Shown piece by piece: positions 32,181-45,098 of a DNA stretch of 64,000 bases (position 1 is its first letter; the number at the start of each line of letters is the position of its first letter). The stretch lies in contig BSBN01001687.1 in assembly GCA_027924645.1 (NCBI GenBank), positions 1,612,001 through 1,676,000 on the forward strand, in the 5' to 3' direction. The position numbers and the translations under genes are program-made. This DNA comes from Cunninghamia lanceolata (Eukaryota > Streptophyta > Pinopsida > Cupressales > Cupressaceae). The notes beneath the pieces are model-generated. The model was not told the DNA's origin. It saw only the letters and a program-made list of their open reading frames with translations, and ran no database searches.

Positions 32181-34736
32181 TAGTTGTGACTGAGGGAGGT
32201 GAAAACTCTCTGGTATTGTCTAACTCTTGTCTAAGTATATCTAGTGCAAAGCTGAAGACATGGCAATGTTGGAGATATTTTAGACATTTCAAAGTATAAG
32301 GTGCATTGTGAAAGTTGTGAGAGTTATAGATTTGGGGTCTAGGGTTTGCAAATTTGTGGTTATTGTTGTAAATCTGAGGTTTGATAAAGATTTGGAAAAA
32401 CAAGTGTTTTGTTCAAACTCTTTCTATGAGGGTTTTGGGGGGGAACTTTTGCTAGAGACCACTTGAATAAAAATGGGCCTCACCATTGAGTCTAAAAGGA
32501 TCAAAATCCTATAGATCCATATACAATTTTCTAGATTTTATTTGTTGTTGAAAAAGAGACTTTTTCTGGGTGTTCACCAAGAGGGTTTTGTGGAGGAAGT
32601 TGCAAAAATGACCTCCTGGACCAAAATAGACCTCGCCATTGGATTCAAGAGGCCTAAGCCAATAAGTATCTATATAAATTTTATAAGATTTCACCATCAG
32701 GGCCTGGTGTAGAAATTTTTCCCCTCCCCAGTACATGATCATATAGTTGTACAGACTAATTGCAACTCTACTTTAAAAATTTCAAAACAAATATATTTTT
32801 CTTGTGTACTTTGAAAATCAAAAAAAAATAATTCATGTATTTTTCTATAGTTCAACTATTTTAAAAAAATTGAAAGGTTTGTGGGGTAGGGTGTCCAGAA
32901 ACCCCTATAACCTAGATCTCTGAAAGTTGGGAACAGGAGACATATTGAATGGTAGAGGTCATTCAGTCCTAGTTGGCAGTCACCAAGCTATCAAGGCCTT
33001 AGGCCCCTAGTTGCAACTAGCTCAGAAAGCCCCTATAGACCCTTTTAGGAGAATTTGAAATTTAAAAAATTAAACCCTTTATGATTGTTCAATCGGATCT
33101 ACTACTAGACCCCTGCCCACATGCCACCACTATGTGCCACGACCACCCAAGCCACCACCACCAATGTCAACACTATATGAATCAAGCTTATTTTGGGACC
33201 TTTTTAGCCATCAGAGGGTGTTTTATTCCATGAAGCATAACTTTTACCCACGATATCAAATTTTTAACAAATTATAAGCATTGGAAAGGTCTCTCTAAGA
33301 ACTACATAGTGGTATAGGTTTAGTATCAGATTTTGCTACTTGTGTTAGAATTTGGTGCGTGAAGTCATCATTGCTCTAGAATGATTAACAAGTGATATCT
33401 TGAGCATACAAAATCAAATTTTAGATTTCAAAGAGCTAACGAAGACAATTTGCAAAATACTATATAGTAGATCAAGTGGTATTTCACTTACATGTGCAGT
33501 GAAAGGTTTGTACCTGTTGGAGCACTTATAGGAGCCTAAAATTTGTAGTGTGATTATATGAGCATACAGACAAAAATGTGTGGACAAAAACTTGTGGGAG
33601 TACATATTTTATGAGACCAATATGAAGGTACAACACATTATCAAATTTGGTGCTCCCTAATATAGGTTTATAGAAAATTTTCTGTCAACTTTGATGGAGA
33701 CAGGTACACAAATTGCCTTCTAGTTTGAGGACACGATTTGATACTTGGAGTCTCGATTTAGTGAGAGTTGAGTATAAGTACAGTGATGGTGATGAATATA
33801 GTATCATAGATGTTTATGTACATTGAGCATTGGCACAACATGGTCATGTATGCAGTCGATAAGATTGGGTTATGGTATTGTATTGATTCATAATTATAGA
33901 TGGTGTGATTTAGTGTTACAATTTGTTCTTATCTCCTAGATTCTTGTTACATTCCTTGGTTATGGTTACACATTTGTGGATTTATATGTCAAATAAAATA
34001 TGGAGTTTATCTAGTGTTTAATTCATGAGAGATCTACAAGTTATCTTCTATGTTATCTCAGTTTACAAATTACAGATGTGATGATGAGTTTGCATGTTGT
34101 GTTGGTTTGGGATCTACGAGTTATGAAATTTTGTGTGTTGGCCACCCGTTGGTTTTGATGACTTGGATGTGGACTATCTATATGCACAAATCTTTTCAAT
34201 GTTGATGCAGGCATTGTTAGTTGGCCTTGTCTATGGTCATTTGTGCATTGGTATGTTGCATTGGTATGTCACATTGGGATGAGAGGATAGATGATTAGAG
34301 TACATAGATAGTTAGTTATTAGGCCTAGTAGCATGGTTGTTTATCATAATGTCATGGATATATTAGTTACATGGTTTAGTGGGAGCTATTGATAGTGATG
34401 GTTTGGTGATGATCTATTGCAGTGACTGTGTTGTGATGGAGGAGCTCTTGGATTCTGCTTCTTCATTGTAGTGAGGGTTCTTTGAAACTTTCAATTTTAT
34501 TGGAAAGAAATAGATATCCTCATGTGATTGGAGATTTTGACATCTTGGTTAGCCATGGAGGACTCTTGAAGTCTGTGGTTGAGGTTTCATTTTATGACTT
34601 GTCATTTTTTTGACAAGGAAGCCTTAGTTTAGAGTATGGTTTGTGTTTTTCCATGGTGGACTCTTGATTATAGGTTAGAGTTTTGGCATGATACATGTAC
34701 TCTTGGGAGTAGGAAATGCTCATTAGTGTTATGGAG
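32181..34736 (+). other. family X copy 2 internal DNA, non-coding
   Basis: About 2.5 kb with no coding signal. The part 34430-34736 matches 4370-4437 and 5570-5790 of copy 1. The last five bases ATTAG are the target repeat of element Y. Confidence 0.55.
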
Positions 34737-35950
34737 TAAAAATTTTCCCTGTGCCTTTTTACCTCTTGGTTTAGCTCCTAGGTCCCCGTGTTAACACCTT
34801 GTAAGTTAAATACTTATCCCTAAGCAATTTCTCCTAACACCCATGTCAAATGGGACTAAGGGACCCTTTCTAAATGCTTAAACATGACCAAAAAGGGATG
34901 AAGTTTTTGGGATAAAAATTAATGCATGTCATCTTGGGCCCTCTCAAAAGGTTTCCCTTTGTCGACTCTCTTGATTTAATTTACAAATGTTAGCAGGAAA
35001 GCATATTTAAATAGGTTTATGTTTTCATTTTAAGTGAAGATGGATAACGCAAACTTGTGGTATTGAGCAAAAGGCATTTAAAGCCTTCATTATGTTTCAG
35101 AGCAGAATTGTGTTGTTATGGTGTTTGTTTGTCGTATATTTGGCTTCATCAATCCATCTCCTCATGGTTTGAAAGATCTTCATCTCCATGAGGGCTTCAC
35201 CTCTACGGTGACATCAATTTGTGTTTCAATCATTTCATTTCATCATTAGATTTGGCATATGCCCTCCTTGGGCATACACTCTATCTAACAAAGGTGTTGG
35301 AAGACTTGAATGTTCTTCTGGGGCTTATCAAGGCAAGCTCCTAAACACCACAACCCCCAAACCCCTTTCTTTGTGTGTATAGATTTATAGGTGCAGGAGT
35401 TGAAAAGGTACATGTGTAGGGAAGTAGTTTGAAGGATAGGGTTTTGGGATCCCAAGGAATCCTGTGAATATTCTTCCATAGCATACTAGGGCATGGGCCC
35501 CATAGTCTTTCTGATAAAACAGGCTCCAGATCTAGCATCAAGAGGTTGTCTGCATCAATTTCTTTGTTCTGAGTTTCAAAAAAATTTGCCTTCTAGACTA
35601 GGGTGCCCACCCCAGTGTCCTCCAGGTTTTTAATCTCAAGAATCTAACTTTTGGTATGTTTATGGTCCTTCCTGAGTACTTTCCTATCTGGTTTTCAGTA
35701 GCATTTTGCCTATTTGTACCCGACTGCACTATAATTAGGATTTGAGACCTATTTGAACTAGGGTTTGATAAATCTCTCAATCTAATCTATTCTTTCCATA
35801 TCATTCCTAAGTACAAAATATATAGCTGAGTCCTCATCCATCTTGTAGTGACTTGGCTTAGTTTTCTCCTCGAATGTTATTGTGAAAGGAGGGTTTGATT
35901 TGACACACTTTGACACCATTCATCCCCTCTTCTATTTTTCATATATAACA
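34737..35950 (+). repeat. element Y 5' LTR
   Basis: 1214 bp, starts TGTTATGGAGTAAAAA, ends ATATATAACA, followed by TTTTGGTGAACC, which is a degenerate primer-type site not of initiator-Met type. Confidence 0.85.
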
Positions 35951-36617
35951 TTTTGGTGAACCTGGAATAGCGATCATTTTGCATCTTTCTGAGTGTTGTA
36001 ATCAGTCCTTGCATTTATTCATATCATATTTACTATCTTGCATTGGAAAATCTTACATATATTTGAAAAATGTGTAAAACAAGCATTCTAGGCTTGCATT
36101 AAGGCATAGTTTGGCATAAGTTGTATTGCATATGATAAAAAGATTCAATTTTCTGATATTTGCATCAGATCTAATCCTTATTACAGTAATTAATCATTAA
36201 TTCATATTAAATATTACATTTGAAGGTTCCTTTTGCTAGGATTTTACTTAAAAAGTCACATTTTTCATATAACCTAGTGATTCTAAAAGCTAGGGTTAGT
36301 AGTCAAAATCTTATTTCTGATTTTTCTACTCCTTTAAATACTCATTCAAAACTAATTTTGAGTTGTAGTGTTGCTTCATTGTGCATCCTTACATTGAAAT
36401 TTCAAATTTTACAATTACACAGTGTGTATTTCAACATTAAGGGTTTACACATTTTCTTTACAAATCTTTAAGCAAAATTTTCAAACATTCATCTTGCCTT
36501 GTCATGTAGCATTATTTCCATCATACTTACTTTGTTTGTTGTGAAATTTGTGTGTTTCACTCTCTAAAAACCTGATTTCCTCAAACAAGTGCTTTGGTGT
36601 GAAATAGTCTCACATAC
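35951..36617 (+). other. element Y leader
   Basis: AT-rich, no coding motif. A TGGTGAACCTGG primer-like site starts at 35954. Confidence 0.5.
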
Positions 36618-37208
36618 ATGGCTTATCATCACAACAATAACGCTATGGTCCCTCCTAAAGTTTATAAGAAGAGGAAGACTCATGAACCTGAAATAACCTT
36701 TACACCACATGATAGAACAATTGGAGACATTGAGGGACCTTTTTACATCATCACATGTATAAGTGAAAATCTTACAAGAGGGATCCTTATTGACCCTAAC
36801 TATATGACAAATGTGATTACTAAAGAGTTCCTCTATGCACATGATTTGATGCAAGAATCTTAGGAGCCTACACATATGATGATTAAGATACATACTAGAG
36901 CTTTCCTCCTATCTATTAGGAAGATTAAATTATTGATTAAAGTTTCCAAGAAATCTCTTGAACAATCATTTGACATCATCCCTACATCCGACCTATTTCA
37001 TGTGAAACTAGGCCATCCATGGCTCAAGTCCATGAAAGCCGTCCCCTCAACAATTCATAAATGTCTAAAATTTCCTCACCAAGGAAGTATACATGTTGTT
37101 CACCATAACAGATGGAAGCCTTTGGTTACTCGCAGAAACTTCAACCTAGACTACTTTTGGCCACAACCTACTGAACCTCCTCAACTGAGACAGATCAATT
37201 ATTCCTGA
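36618..37208 (+). pseudogene. element Y retropepsin-like protein
   Basis: One frame from ATG 36618, with a TAG at 36861, to 37208 (196 codons). It carries the pattern GILIDPNYMTNVITKEFLY, where a protease would have an aspartate followed by S/T/P and G; here G is replaced by N. Further on come FDIIPTSDLFHVKLGHPWL and STIHKCLKFPHQG, wording typical of the stand-alone protease ORFs in plant Ty3-derived non-autonomous elements. Activity is unlikely. Confidence 0.7.
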
Positions 37209-37720
37209 GATATCAAAGATACAAACCAAAGTTAATAACAAATTTGGTTGGAGCTCCTATTGAAGAAATCATAAGTGAAAAGCAACCTAAATTGAAAGAA
37301 CCCCCTAGACTGAGAGGTAAGGGAGTCTTTGTCGAGGTTCCTCCTCTGTCATCCTTACAAGGATTGGGAGATGCCCATAAAGAACAAAGCATTTGATCAC
37401 AAAAAATCAACATCATACCAGATTCCTCCTCTAAGATGTCAAAGACTATGGAAAACCATGAGAATCCTTTTGCAAACATCACTAACAAAACAAAAAGGAA
37501 TAGGCAAGCAAGAGAAAGGAGGAAGACACAAGCCTTAGCTCGACAAGCAATACCTCAACAAGAAAACATTCCACTGACTACTATTGAATCACTCAATGAA
37601 GAGCTAAAGGTTGAAGAGATTAAGGATGATGATAAAAGTTGAGCAATTGTACCTTATGTACCTCTTTCCTCTTGCATTCGAGATTGGGAGGAAGATGATT
37701 TTCTCAATGACAACTCCTAG
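37209..37720 (+). pseudogene. element Y ORF continuation with basic region
   Basis: After frameshifts, the frame 37436-37642 encodes ENPFANITNKTKRNRQARE, a strongly basic region, then an acidic tail, and beyond a stop PYVPLSSCIRDWEEDDF. This succession is known from the C-terminal half of the same plant non-autonomous element proteins. Function unknown; the basic part could bind nucleic acid. Confidence 0.55.
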
Positions 37721-39140
37721 TTCAGTTGTATAAACAGGTAAGTATTTCTAACCCTTTTTAGCCACCTTTGTTGTAGCATATCTTTCCACACTTACGGGGC
37801 CTCCTTTTATGTGTTGTGTTCCCCCGTGTTGTGATAGGTTTTGTTTAGGTCTCTTTGGATGACCCTTGATACTCTTGTAAGGTCAAGGATGCCAAGAGAC
37901 CGCCTCTATTGTGACCATTCTTCTACTCTTTTCTCCTCTATTTTATTGTTGTGTGTTGTGCCTTGGGGGCATAGCATTGTGGAATATGTCTTGGGGGCAT
38001 CCTCCTATGTGGTATTCCTAAGGCACTTGGTTCTCCTCTCTCATTTTTATTGTTTACATTCTTCAATGATTCTACCTACTTGGTGGATGACGAAAACAAA
38101 CAAATACTGATAAGGATAGTGTGTCCCTTCAACAAGAAAGGAAAAATGGACCTAGTCCATATATGAAGATGGGGTTGATATATATATCTGACGCTTGACT
38201 ATTAGAATCACTCCATGTGATGTATCATGTTGTCATATCTCTTATAACAAACTTTTGCAATACTCTCAATCTTCTTCGATGCACTTTGGATGGTTTTGTA
38301 TCTCACCTTGTTGCTACACTCAATTCTGAAACACCTATAGTATAGCCCAATGGCTATACTCGGTTATGAAACTGCAAGTATAGCCTTGGTCCTTGATGTG
38401 ATCTAATACATGATTTATGCATAGCTTCTATGATTTGATTTGGTTATTATCTTAGAGTAAGATTTTCTAACCTTATCTCTTGTTGATTATCTTAGCAAAC
38501 CTAATATCAATGTGTTTGTGGGAACATTCGGCAATCATGGAACATGTCACCTTTGAGGGCATGGGCTTTGCGAAAGCTCTTGTTCCCTTGCGTGTTTTCA
38601 CTCTACCTTAATGTGCTTGATATCGGAAAGCGGGATCAACCACCTTAAGGTGGGGGCATATATAATGGTATCTATCTAATTACTTTTACACTGACAAAAC
38701 GTGTTTGAAAGCCCTCATCACGAGGCAGGCTGGTGTATCTCTTGAGTTAGTGCACATCATTTTAAAGAAAAAAGCCCTCATCGCGAGGTGGGATGGCACA
38801 TCTCTTGAGCTAGTGCACATCCTTTTATATACAAAGCCCTTTTACAGATGGCGAGATGGTGTATCTCTTGAGCTAGTGCACATCCTTTTATACAAATTCC
38901 TCAGCGTGAGGTAGGGTTGGATCTTGATCCATTCACACTTAAGCGTGTCTTTGGTGGTTGTGGTAGCATAGCTCAACCATCAGGTGTGTCTAAAATGTGT
39001 TTTAGATGGTGGGGCTTAGCAATAAGCTCCTTCCCATCGCTCGTGTTTGTTGTGTATAAGACGTATAGTATTTTGATAACATATTATGTGGCGCTCGTGT
39101 ATTCCATGTGTCTTCCTTATGTGTGTGTTGTGTCTTCCAC
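37721..39140 (+). other. element Y 3' non-coding region
   Basis: About 1.4 kb without coding signal. Contains a diverged repeat around 38340-38390 (TATAGCC words) and the tandem array at 38706-38930. Continues after NA2 at 52900-53331. Confidence 0.5.
38706..38930 (+). repeat. tandem repeat, ~62-bp unit, about 3.5 copies
   Basis: Each unit reads AAAGCCCTCATC(A/G)CGAGG..., then GTATCTCTTGAGCTAGTGCA and CATCCTTTTATA. The last copy is partial (TCCTCAGCGTGAGG). Confidence 0.85.
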
Positions 39141-39145
39141 CGAGT

Positions 39146-40278
39146 TGTTAGAAAGAGACACTGCTAGGCATGTCACGTGTTGTCATTGATGGCAACTAAA
39201 TCTATCTTACACATCTACATTACATCATTCGATCATACCAGAAGTCAGAGTGCAGATTTATCTAAGTCCGGATAGAAAGGAACAAAGCATTTGACAAGGT
39301 TCAGCATATTAGTCCGCATTTCTCCACAGGTAATCACATTGTGATGTGGATATGAGGGAATGTTAAGGGATGTCAGAGCTACCTAAATCCAATATTTTAG
39401 CCTCCGGTGATGAAGGGATTGTAAGTTACAAGCATCTGAGTATCAAGTTTTGGTTAGACAGTTCAGTCCGGTGAAGAACAGACTGACTAGGTGTTTGATC
39501 CTTGTGCAGATGAAGAGAAGTGGTTGGTCGAGCAATTTATATGATCTAGTGGCATTGGCTAATAGGTGAGGTAACTTGAACACATAAGTTTTGGTCTGCA
39601 TTAATATGTGTGCATGGATTTAGCCGACAAAACCGTGTTCTTGAAATAGTTTCTAGTTTTTCTCTAAGCCGACTACAATTGATGTTATTTCATCTAGCGG
39701 ATATTTATGATCTATGGACTTCAGCATTTGAGGGTGTTGTTGTGTGAATATGAAGGGATAAGTGCAAAATATAGTAGAATCAAGTGTGAAAGGAAGAGAT
39801 CTAATCTCTGGATCATGGCAGAGCAATGAAGTAGAGCAAAAAGAGATGAATTGTGTAAAGTTAGTATATTGTGCATAACCAGAACTGTAATTTTGCATTG
39901 TTAGATGTTTCTAAGTTCAATCATTCCAGTAAACTCTTATAATTAATTTTGTAGGCAGTGAGCCTCTTTGAGCAGTGAGATCTGGGCAGTGTACCCGAAG
40001 GCATGTGCCTTCCCCATTTGTAATACTTTTAACAAAGTATAAATTCTTGTGGGTTAACCCCCACCGTGGTTTTTCCTGTAACCAGATTTCCACATAAAAA
40101 ATCGTGGTGTTATGTGTGTTGATTTTGTTTCTTCTCATGTGTTGTTGATTCATGCTTTCATGATTATATCATTCATATGTTAATAAGTGGTAAAGAAGTT
40201 TAATTGCAGCAAAGGATAAAAGTTTTTGTGACAACTGATTCATCCCCCCCCTCTCAGTTATCTTCCCTTATTTCAACA
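39146..40278 (+). repeat. NA2 5' LTR
   Basis: Starts TGTTAGAAAGAGACACTGC (3' copy: TGTTGGCAAGAGACACTGC), ends TTTCAACA. Confidence 0.9.
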
Positions 40279-40280
40279 AT

Positions 40281-40292
40281 TGGTATCAAAGC
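40281..40292 (+). promoter_or_regulatory. NA2 primer-binding site
   Basis: TGGTATCAAAGC, two bases after the LTR, initiator-Met type with one change. Confidence 0.82.
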
Positions 40293-40347
40293 ATGGTTCC
40301 TTAGAAGAAGTTTAACAACTTGAGGAAGATCTGGGAAGGTGTTTTCA

Positions 40348-41565
40348 ATGGGTTCATTCAAGCATTCTGATGGTATCAATCAACAGCTACAAGTAGCCTT
40401 AGATGATCTTGACCTGTCCAAAGCAGAAATCAGAGATCTGTGAGAGAACCTTAAAGATGCTGAAGATTTCATTAAGACCTTAAAATAAAAATTGAGCAAA
40501 TCTAATGAAAAGAGGAAGGAGCTACTTCTTCAACTGGCAAATCAAAATGAAGACAATGACATGGATGAGGCCCTGAAAGAGAAGACAAAGGAATGTGAGA
40601 AGTTAGAAAAAGAAGTTGTTGTCCTAAAACATGAGATGGAATCTGGGGTGATGAGGCTAACCAAAGAAATTGGAGAAAGGACGAAGACTGAAGAAAAATT
40701 GAATCAATCTCTAAAAGAAAGAACAAAAGAATGTTGCAGATTGGATAGAATAATTGGCCATCTAGAGTTTGATCTACAAGAAAGCAGGGACAATGAGGAA
40801 GAACTTGAAAGGCAAATTGTCATTCCCAAACATGACCTAGAAGTTGCAAATGAATATAAAGAGAAATTCAAGATAATCTCAGCTAAAATTGAGATGCTAC
40901 TTAACAATCAGAAGAAGGTAGATGATAAGCATAGTCTAGGATTTGAGAAAGGTGAAAGCTCTGGATCTGGTCAAAGAAATCCTAAAGCAAGAAATCAAAA
41001 AACGAATCCTAGAAGACCTCCGGTAAGACAACCTAATGCTCAAAGGTATCCATCTTTCAATGGAAGTTGTTTCAAATGCAATAAGTATGGTCATAGAGCT
41101 AATCAATGCATAAGTCAAGTAAATCAAAATGCATCATCTTTCTCCGGTCAATGCTTTAATTGCAAAAAGATAGGTCATGAGGCTGAAGAATGTAGAAGTG
41201 GGTCAAGGAACCCTCCTAAGAACAAACAAGTGTTCAATGGAAGATGTTTTACTTGCAATAAGTTTGGGCATATTGCAACGCAATGCAGATCTAAACCTGC
41301 TCCAACATGTTATTCTCAAAAAAATAAGATTGTGTGTTTCAACTGCAACAAATCCGGACACATTGCTAAATTTTGCAGAAGCAAAAAGGAAAACTCACAG
41401 GCAAATAAAAGAAAAATAGAGCAAAAGTTGGACAAAGGCAAGGGCAAAGTTGATATGAATGAGATCCAGAATGAAATGAACAAAACATGGGTGAAGAAAG
41501 GAGAAATGAAAGTTGACAATGGGTCTACACCGGAATCTGGTGCTGATAATTCCTCTGGGAATTGA
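40348..41565 (+). pseudogene. NA2 ORF1: coiled-coil protein with four intact CCHC knuckles
   Basis: ATG 40348 (MGSFKHSDGI) is in frame with the long open part 40492-41565. Stops at 40441 (TGA) and 40486 (TAA) break the N-terminus. 405 codons in all. Residues ~1-200 are heptad-like coiled coil with E/K-rich repeats. A GSGQ linker and RRPPVR follow. Four knuckles of CX2CX4HX4C form lie at residues ~241-343 (CFKCNKYGHRANQC, CFNCKKIGHEAEEC, CFTCNKFGHIATQC, CFNCNKSGHIAKFC), all with every metal ligand present. The tail matches NA1 (MSKxWVKK..., then PESGADNSSGN). Conservation of four knuckles between copies argues for selection on RNA binding. Confidence 0.88.
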
Positions 41566-41989
41566 ATCAAGAGCTCTGGCTCAGGGGGAGCTACATTGAA
41601 AATCTAATTCCCCCAACCAGTAAGTGGGTGCCTGAATCTAGCATGATGAATGAAGACAAAGAAACCTGCTTCAGATTTGTTGAGGCAAATTTCGGAAGAA
41701 AAGAAGCCAATGTGATTGATTGCGGAGCAATTGAAGATTGACTGTATGCAGAAATAGTGTAACCGGATGTATTAGGGAAAAGCATTTATTACAATGATGA
41801 ATTAGGTTTTGTGGAGGATAAAAGGTCATTCATTCAAACACTTGAATCACTTTGCATTCAAAAAGAACAAGGAGAAGAATGCCTAGGATGAAATTTTAGA
41901 GAATTGAAGTGCGAAGAATGAATTTGACAGCTAATTCCATGAAGAAAAAGGTATTTCTCTACGAAGCTTTGAACTTGTAATCTTTTGAA
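41566..41989 (+). other. spacer between NA2 ORF1 and ORF2
   Basis: 424 bp, no coding signal. Begins with the CTCAGGGGGAG word shared with NA1. Confidence 0.5.
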
Positions 41990-43114
41990 ATGGCTACTCC
42001 TCTGGTTGTGAACATCACTAAGCAGCCTGGGCCAAAATTTAAGAAGCATCCTTTCAAGTCCACTGAAGTAGATCTGATGGGAGCGTTTTCCGGTGTTCCA
42101 TATGGAATTCTTCATACAGAGGACATTAGGGCTTATATTCACGCGCCTCTAGAAGAGCATGGAAACTCAAGGTTTGTTGATCTACTCATGAATCACTTAA
42201 AAGGTGATGAATTTGAGCTCAAACTAGAATACAAATCCCTGAAAGATAAGAAGTTCATACAATTTGTTGAGTTTCCATGTTTTGCAGAGGACGAGTGGGT
42301 CTGATATGTCTTGAGCCGTATCCATGATGAGTTTCTATGGTTAAATCATACATTCAAAATCACAAAGGATGTAATAAGGGTAGTTATAGGACTAAATTCA
42401 ACTAGTACCTTGCCTCAGTTGAAGGCTGTGAAGAATCAAGAAGTCACTAAGGCAACCGGATCAAAATTTGACAAGAGAGCCATGACTATAAATGACATAG
42501 AGGATCATGGGGTCAAATTCGCATCAATGGTGATAGGATATAGGATATATTACTCTAGCAGAGAAAATTTAGTCTCCAGAACAGCAATATATACTGCATA
42601 TAAGATGGTAAAAAAAGGTGCAGACTATGATCTTTGTGAACTGTTGCTGAACCAACTCATGGAGAACCTAAGCAAGATAAAGAAGGACAAAAAATCCTCA
42701 TTCAAATTTGGTGCATTAATTATGTGTCTCTTCTTCTATTTTTTGAGTGAGCTTCCTAGAAACAAAAATATAATTTGGTCAAATGACAAACCGGTAGCAG
42801 TCCAGATTAGGAATTATTTGAGTGATTTGGGTAGTCATGATGCACAAAAGACTACACTTTGGGGATTCTTCAAAAACTTCCATGGTATGATGCAGGCTAG
42901 GGCTAGAATACCTAGAACTGTTGTTGAAAAATACAAGGACACCATCTATTTTATGGTTATTATTGATCAATGCAAAATGGAAGCAGTAGAGCCTAGAGTT
43001 GTGTAGATCATGCCCATGGGGTATGAAGTGGATGGGTGTGTGTTGGAACTATATGCATAGCATTTATTAAGTCATCCTAGGGATCCAGCTAAAGAGAGAT
43101 TTAGAACTTATGAA
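41990..43114 (+). pseudogene. NA2 ORF2, N-terminal domain
   Basis: ATG 41990 (MATPLVVNITK). Open to 43006 except for TGA at 42302 (CGA in the ancestor; NA1 has arginine there) and TAG at 43004 (NA1 has tryptophan). About 340 residues of globular sequence, strongly alike in NA1: ILHTEDIRAYIH, FPCFAEDEWV, TFKITKDVIR, ATGSKFDKRAMTINDI, YDLCELLLNQLMENL, SFKFGALIMCLFFYF. The hydrophobic LIMCLFFYFLSEL stretch could be a buried helix; a membrane role is not supported. Interrupted by Copia-B after 43114 and continued at 49394. Confidence 0.82.
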
Positions 43115-44161
43115 TGTTGAGAATTAAGGTGTCTCAACCTTGGTAATTCCTTGTATTTCATTGTATTTATTTATGTATTGCCTATTGTATAATTTGGATG
43201 CATATCCTATGTTGTCATATTGTGGGAGTTGGCATGGTGATGTGTCATCCTACATGGCATATGACCAAAGTAATTTGGTCCTCACATGAGGAGATAGGCA
43301 TCCCACTTAGTGGTAGGAATATTTTTCCATGTGTTGGCATCTTGGATGTTGTGTAAGGGAATGTTGACCGAAACGGTTATGACGGATTCCTATGACAAAG
43401 TTATGACGTGTAAGATTCAGAAATAGAAGCTTGTAAGACAGGTGAAGACATGTGTCAAGAAGCATCTTTGAAAAAGGCATCTTTGGGTACCTTAAGGTGG
43501 ACTATGACATGTTGTAAGAGAATATGCTATTTATAGCCTATGTATGATAGATTCTCTTACAGCTGTAAGTTATGATAGGTATGACAGATTCTATGATGCT
43601 CGTAAGAGTCGTAAGAGCATCTGTCATAGCCCATTTTGGAAATAGGTGACCTCTTTGGGATGGGGTGTGTGGACAAGTGTTAGAAGCATCTTACAATGTT
43701 GACCAAGTGTCCATAGTCATGGTTTTTGGGCCATGAGGCCAAGTTGGACGCCCATTCCAAGATAGAGGCAATTTTGCCTTGTATTTTTCATATAAATAGG
43801 TGCTTTGAGGAGGAGTTGCATAATGTGATTGATAGGTACTATTATGCTGCCAGATTGACTCTAGACACGAGTGTTGAAGACTATTGAGAGCTTGCATTGC
43901 AAGTGTATTGTAAACCGTATGCAGTTTTGATAATACATTGTGTAGGTTTTCGAGTGTGGGGCTTTTCACCCAATAAGGGTTTTCCCCATGTTAAATCTTG
44001 TCTCTCTTCTTCTGTCTCTTTCTGGTTCTATGTATATTTCTGCAATATCTCTATTATATGTTTCATGTTTCTGTAATTGTAAAGATTAAATTGAATTTGC
44101 ATAGCTCTCCCCTCATTAGATTAGTGTAGGAAGCGATTTCTGCACACCTAGCTTCCTTTCA
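43115..44161 (+). repeat. Copia-B 5' LTR
   Basis: 1047 bp. A TATA box TATAAATAGG lies at 43791-43800, repeated in the 3' LTR near 49023. Confidence 0.92.
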
Positions 44162-44163
44162 GT

Positions 44164-44175
44164 TGGTATCAGAGC
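44164..44175 (+). promoter_or_regulatory. Copia-B primer-binding site
   Basis: TGGTATCAGAGC, exact initiator-Met type, two bases after the LTR. Confidence 0.88.
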
Positions 44176-44278
44176 TTGATCACCTTTGGTCCTAGTTGTT
44201 AGGTAGGGGTTTTTTGAGTTGATCTTAAGTTGAGTGGGAGTCTGTGCAAAGTATTCTGAATCTTATTGTAGCAAGGAG

Positions 44279-45098
44279 ATGGCAAGTACATCCGGAAGGA
44301 TAGAGGTGGAGAATTTTAATGGCACTAATTTCGAGTTGTGGAAGCTCAAGAAAGAAGACATGCTTGGTGATCAAGACCTCTGGGAAACTATTAGTGGAAC
44401 AAAACCTATGGCAATGTCACAAGCTGATTTGGATCTCAAAGATTGGAAGGCTAAGGGTCCCATAAAACTTAGTCTTGTTGATTATGTCATGTTAAATGTC
44501 CATGAGGAGAAAACTACAAACTTGCTTTGGAAGAAGTTGGGAGATGTGTATCAAGCCAAATCCCTGGTTAACAAACTTTTTCTGAGAAAGAAGTCATATT
44601 CTCTTCGAATGGAGGACAGAGGATTTGTTGCAGATCATATGAATGCTTTTAACATGTAGGTTGCACAATTGACATCCATTGGTGTGAAGATGGAGGAGGA
44701 GGATTGTTGTATGACCTTGCTTTGTTCTTTTCCAAACTCGTGGGATCATCTTGTCATGGCTATTGGAAGCACCACATCCACATTCAAAATGGATGAAGTG
44801 GTTTCTTCATTGTTGTCTAAAGAGATGCAGAGAAAGTCCTCTGAGGCAGCCAAAGAGGCTCTTGCAGTTCGTGGAAGACCCAAGGAGAAAGGGAAAAAGA
44901 AGGACAAGAAAGCTGAGAAGGGTAGATCCAAATCTCTTGGAAAGTCCAAGGCTCTCTACTCAAACTGTGGAAAAATTGGGCATTTATGAAAGGAATGCAA
45001 AGAGGAAAAGAAAAAGAAGAAGAAGAACCCAGATTCGGATTTTGACAAGTCACAAAATGATGGTGATGCTTTCATCGCAGCCCTAGCAACCCATGCAT
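44279..45098 (+). pseudogene. Copia-B gag
   Basis: ATG 44279 (MASTSGRIEVENFNGTNFEL), the classic start of Copia Gag of the Tnt1-like type. UBN2-type gag continues to ~44890. TAG at 44657 (probably from CAG) and TGA at 44987 (from CGA) break it. The zinc knuckle near 44960-44998 has lost its first cysteine (YSNCGKIGHL.KEC). A K-rich tail links in frame to the protease. Shell protein; not functional as is. Confidence 0.88.

Noticed and set aside
38706..38930. CRISPR-like spaced repeats
   Set aside because: Units are contiguous and diverged tandem repeats without unique spacers, in a plant retroelement.
42700..42760. Hydrophobic LIMCLFFYFLSEL segment as a membrane anchor or envelope-like gene
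   Set aside because: Single short segment inside a globular domain; no signal peptide, no second membrane span, no envelope features.
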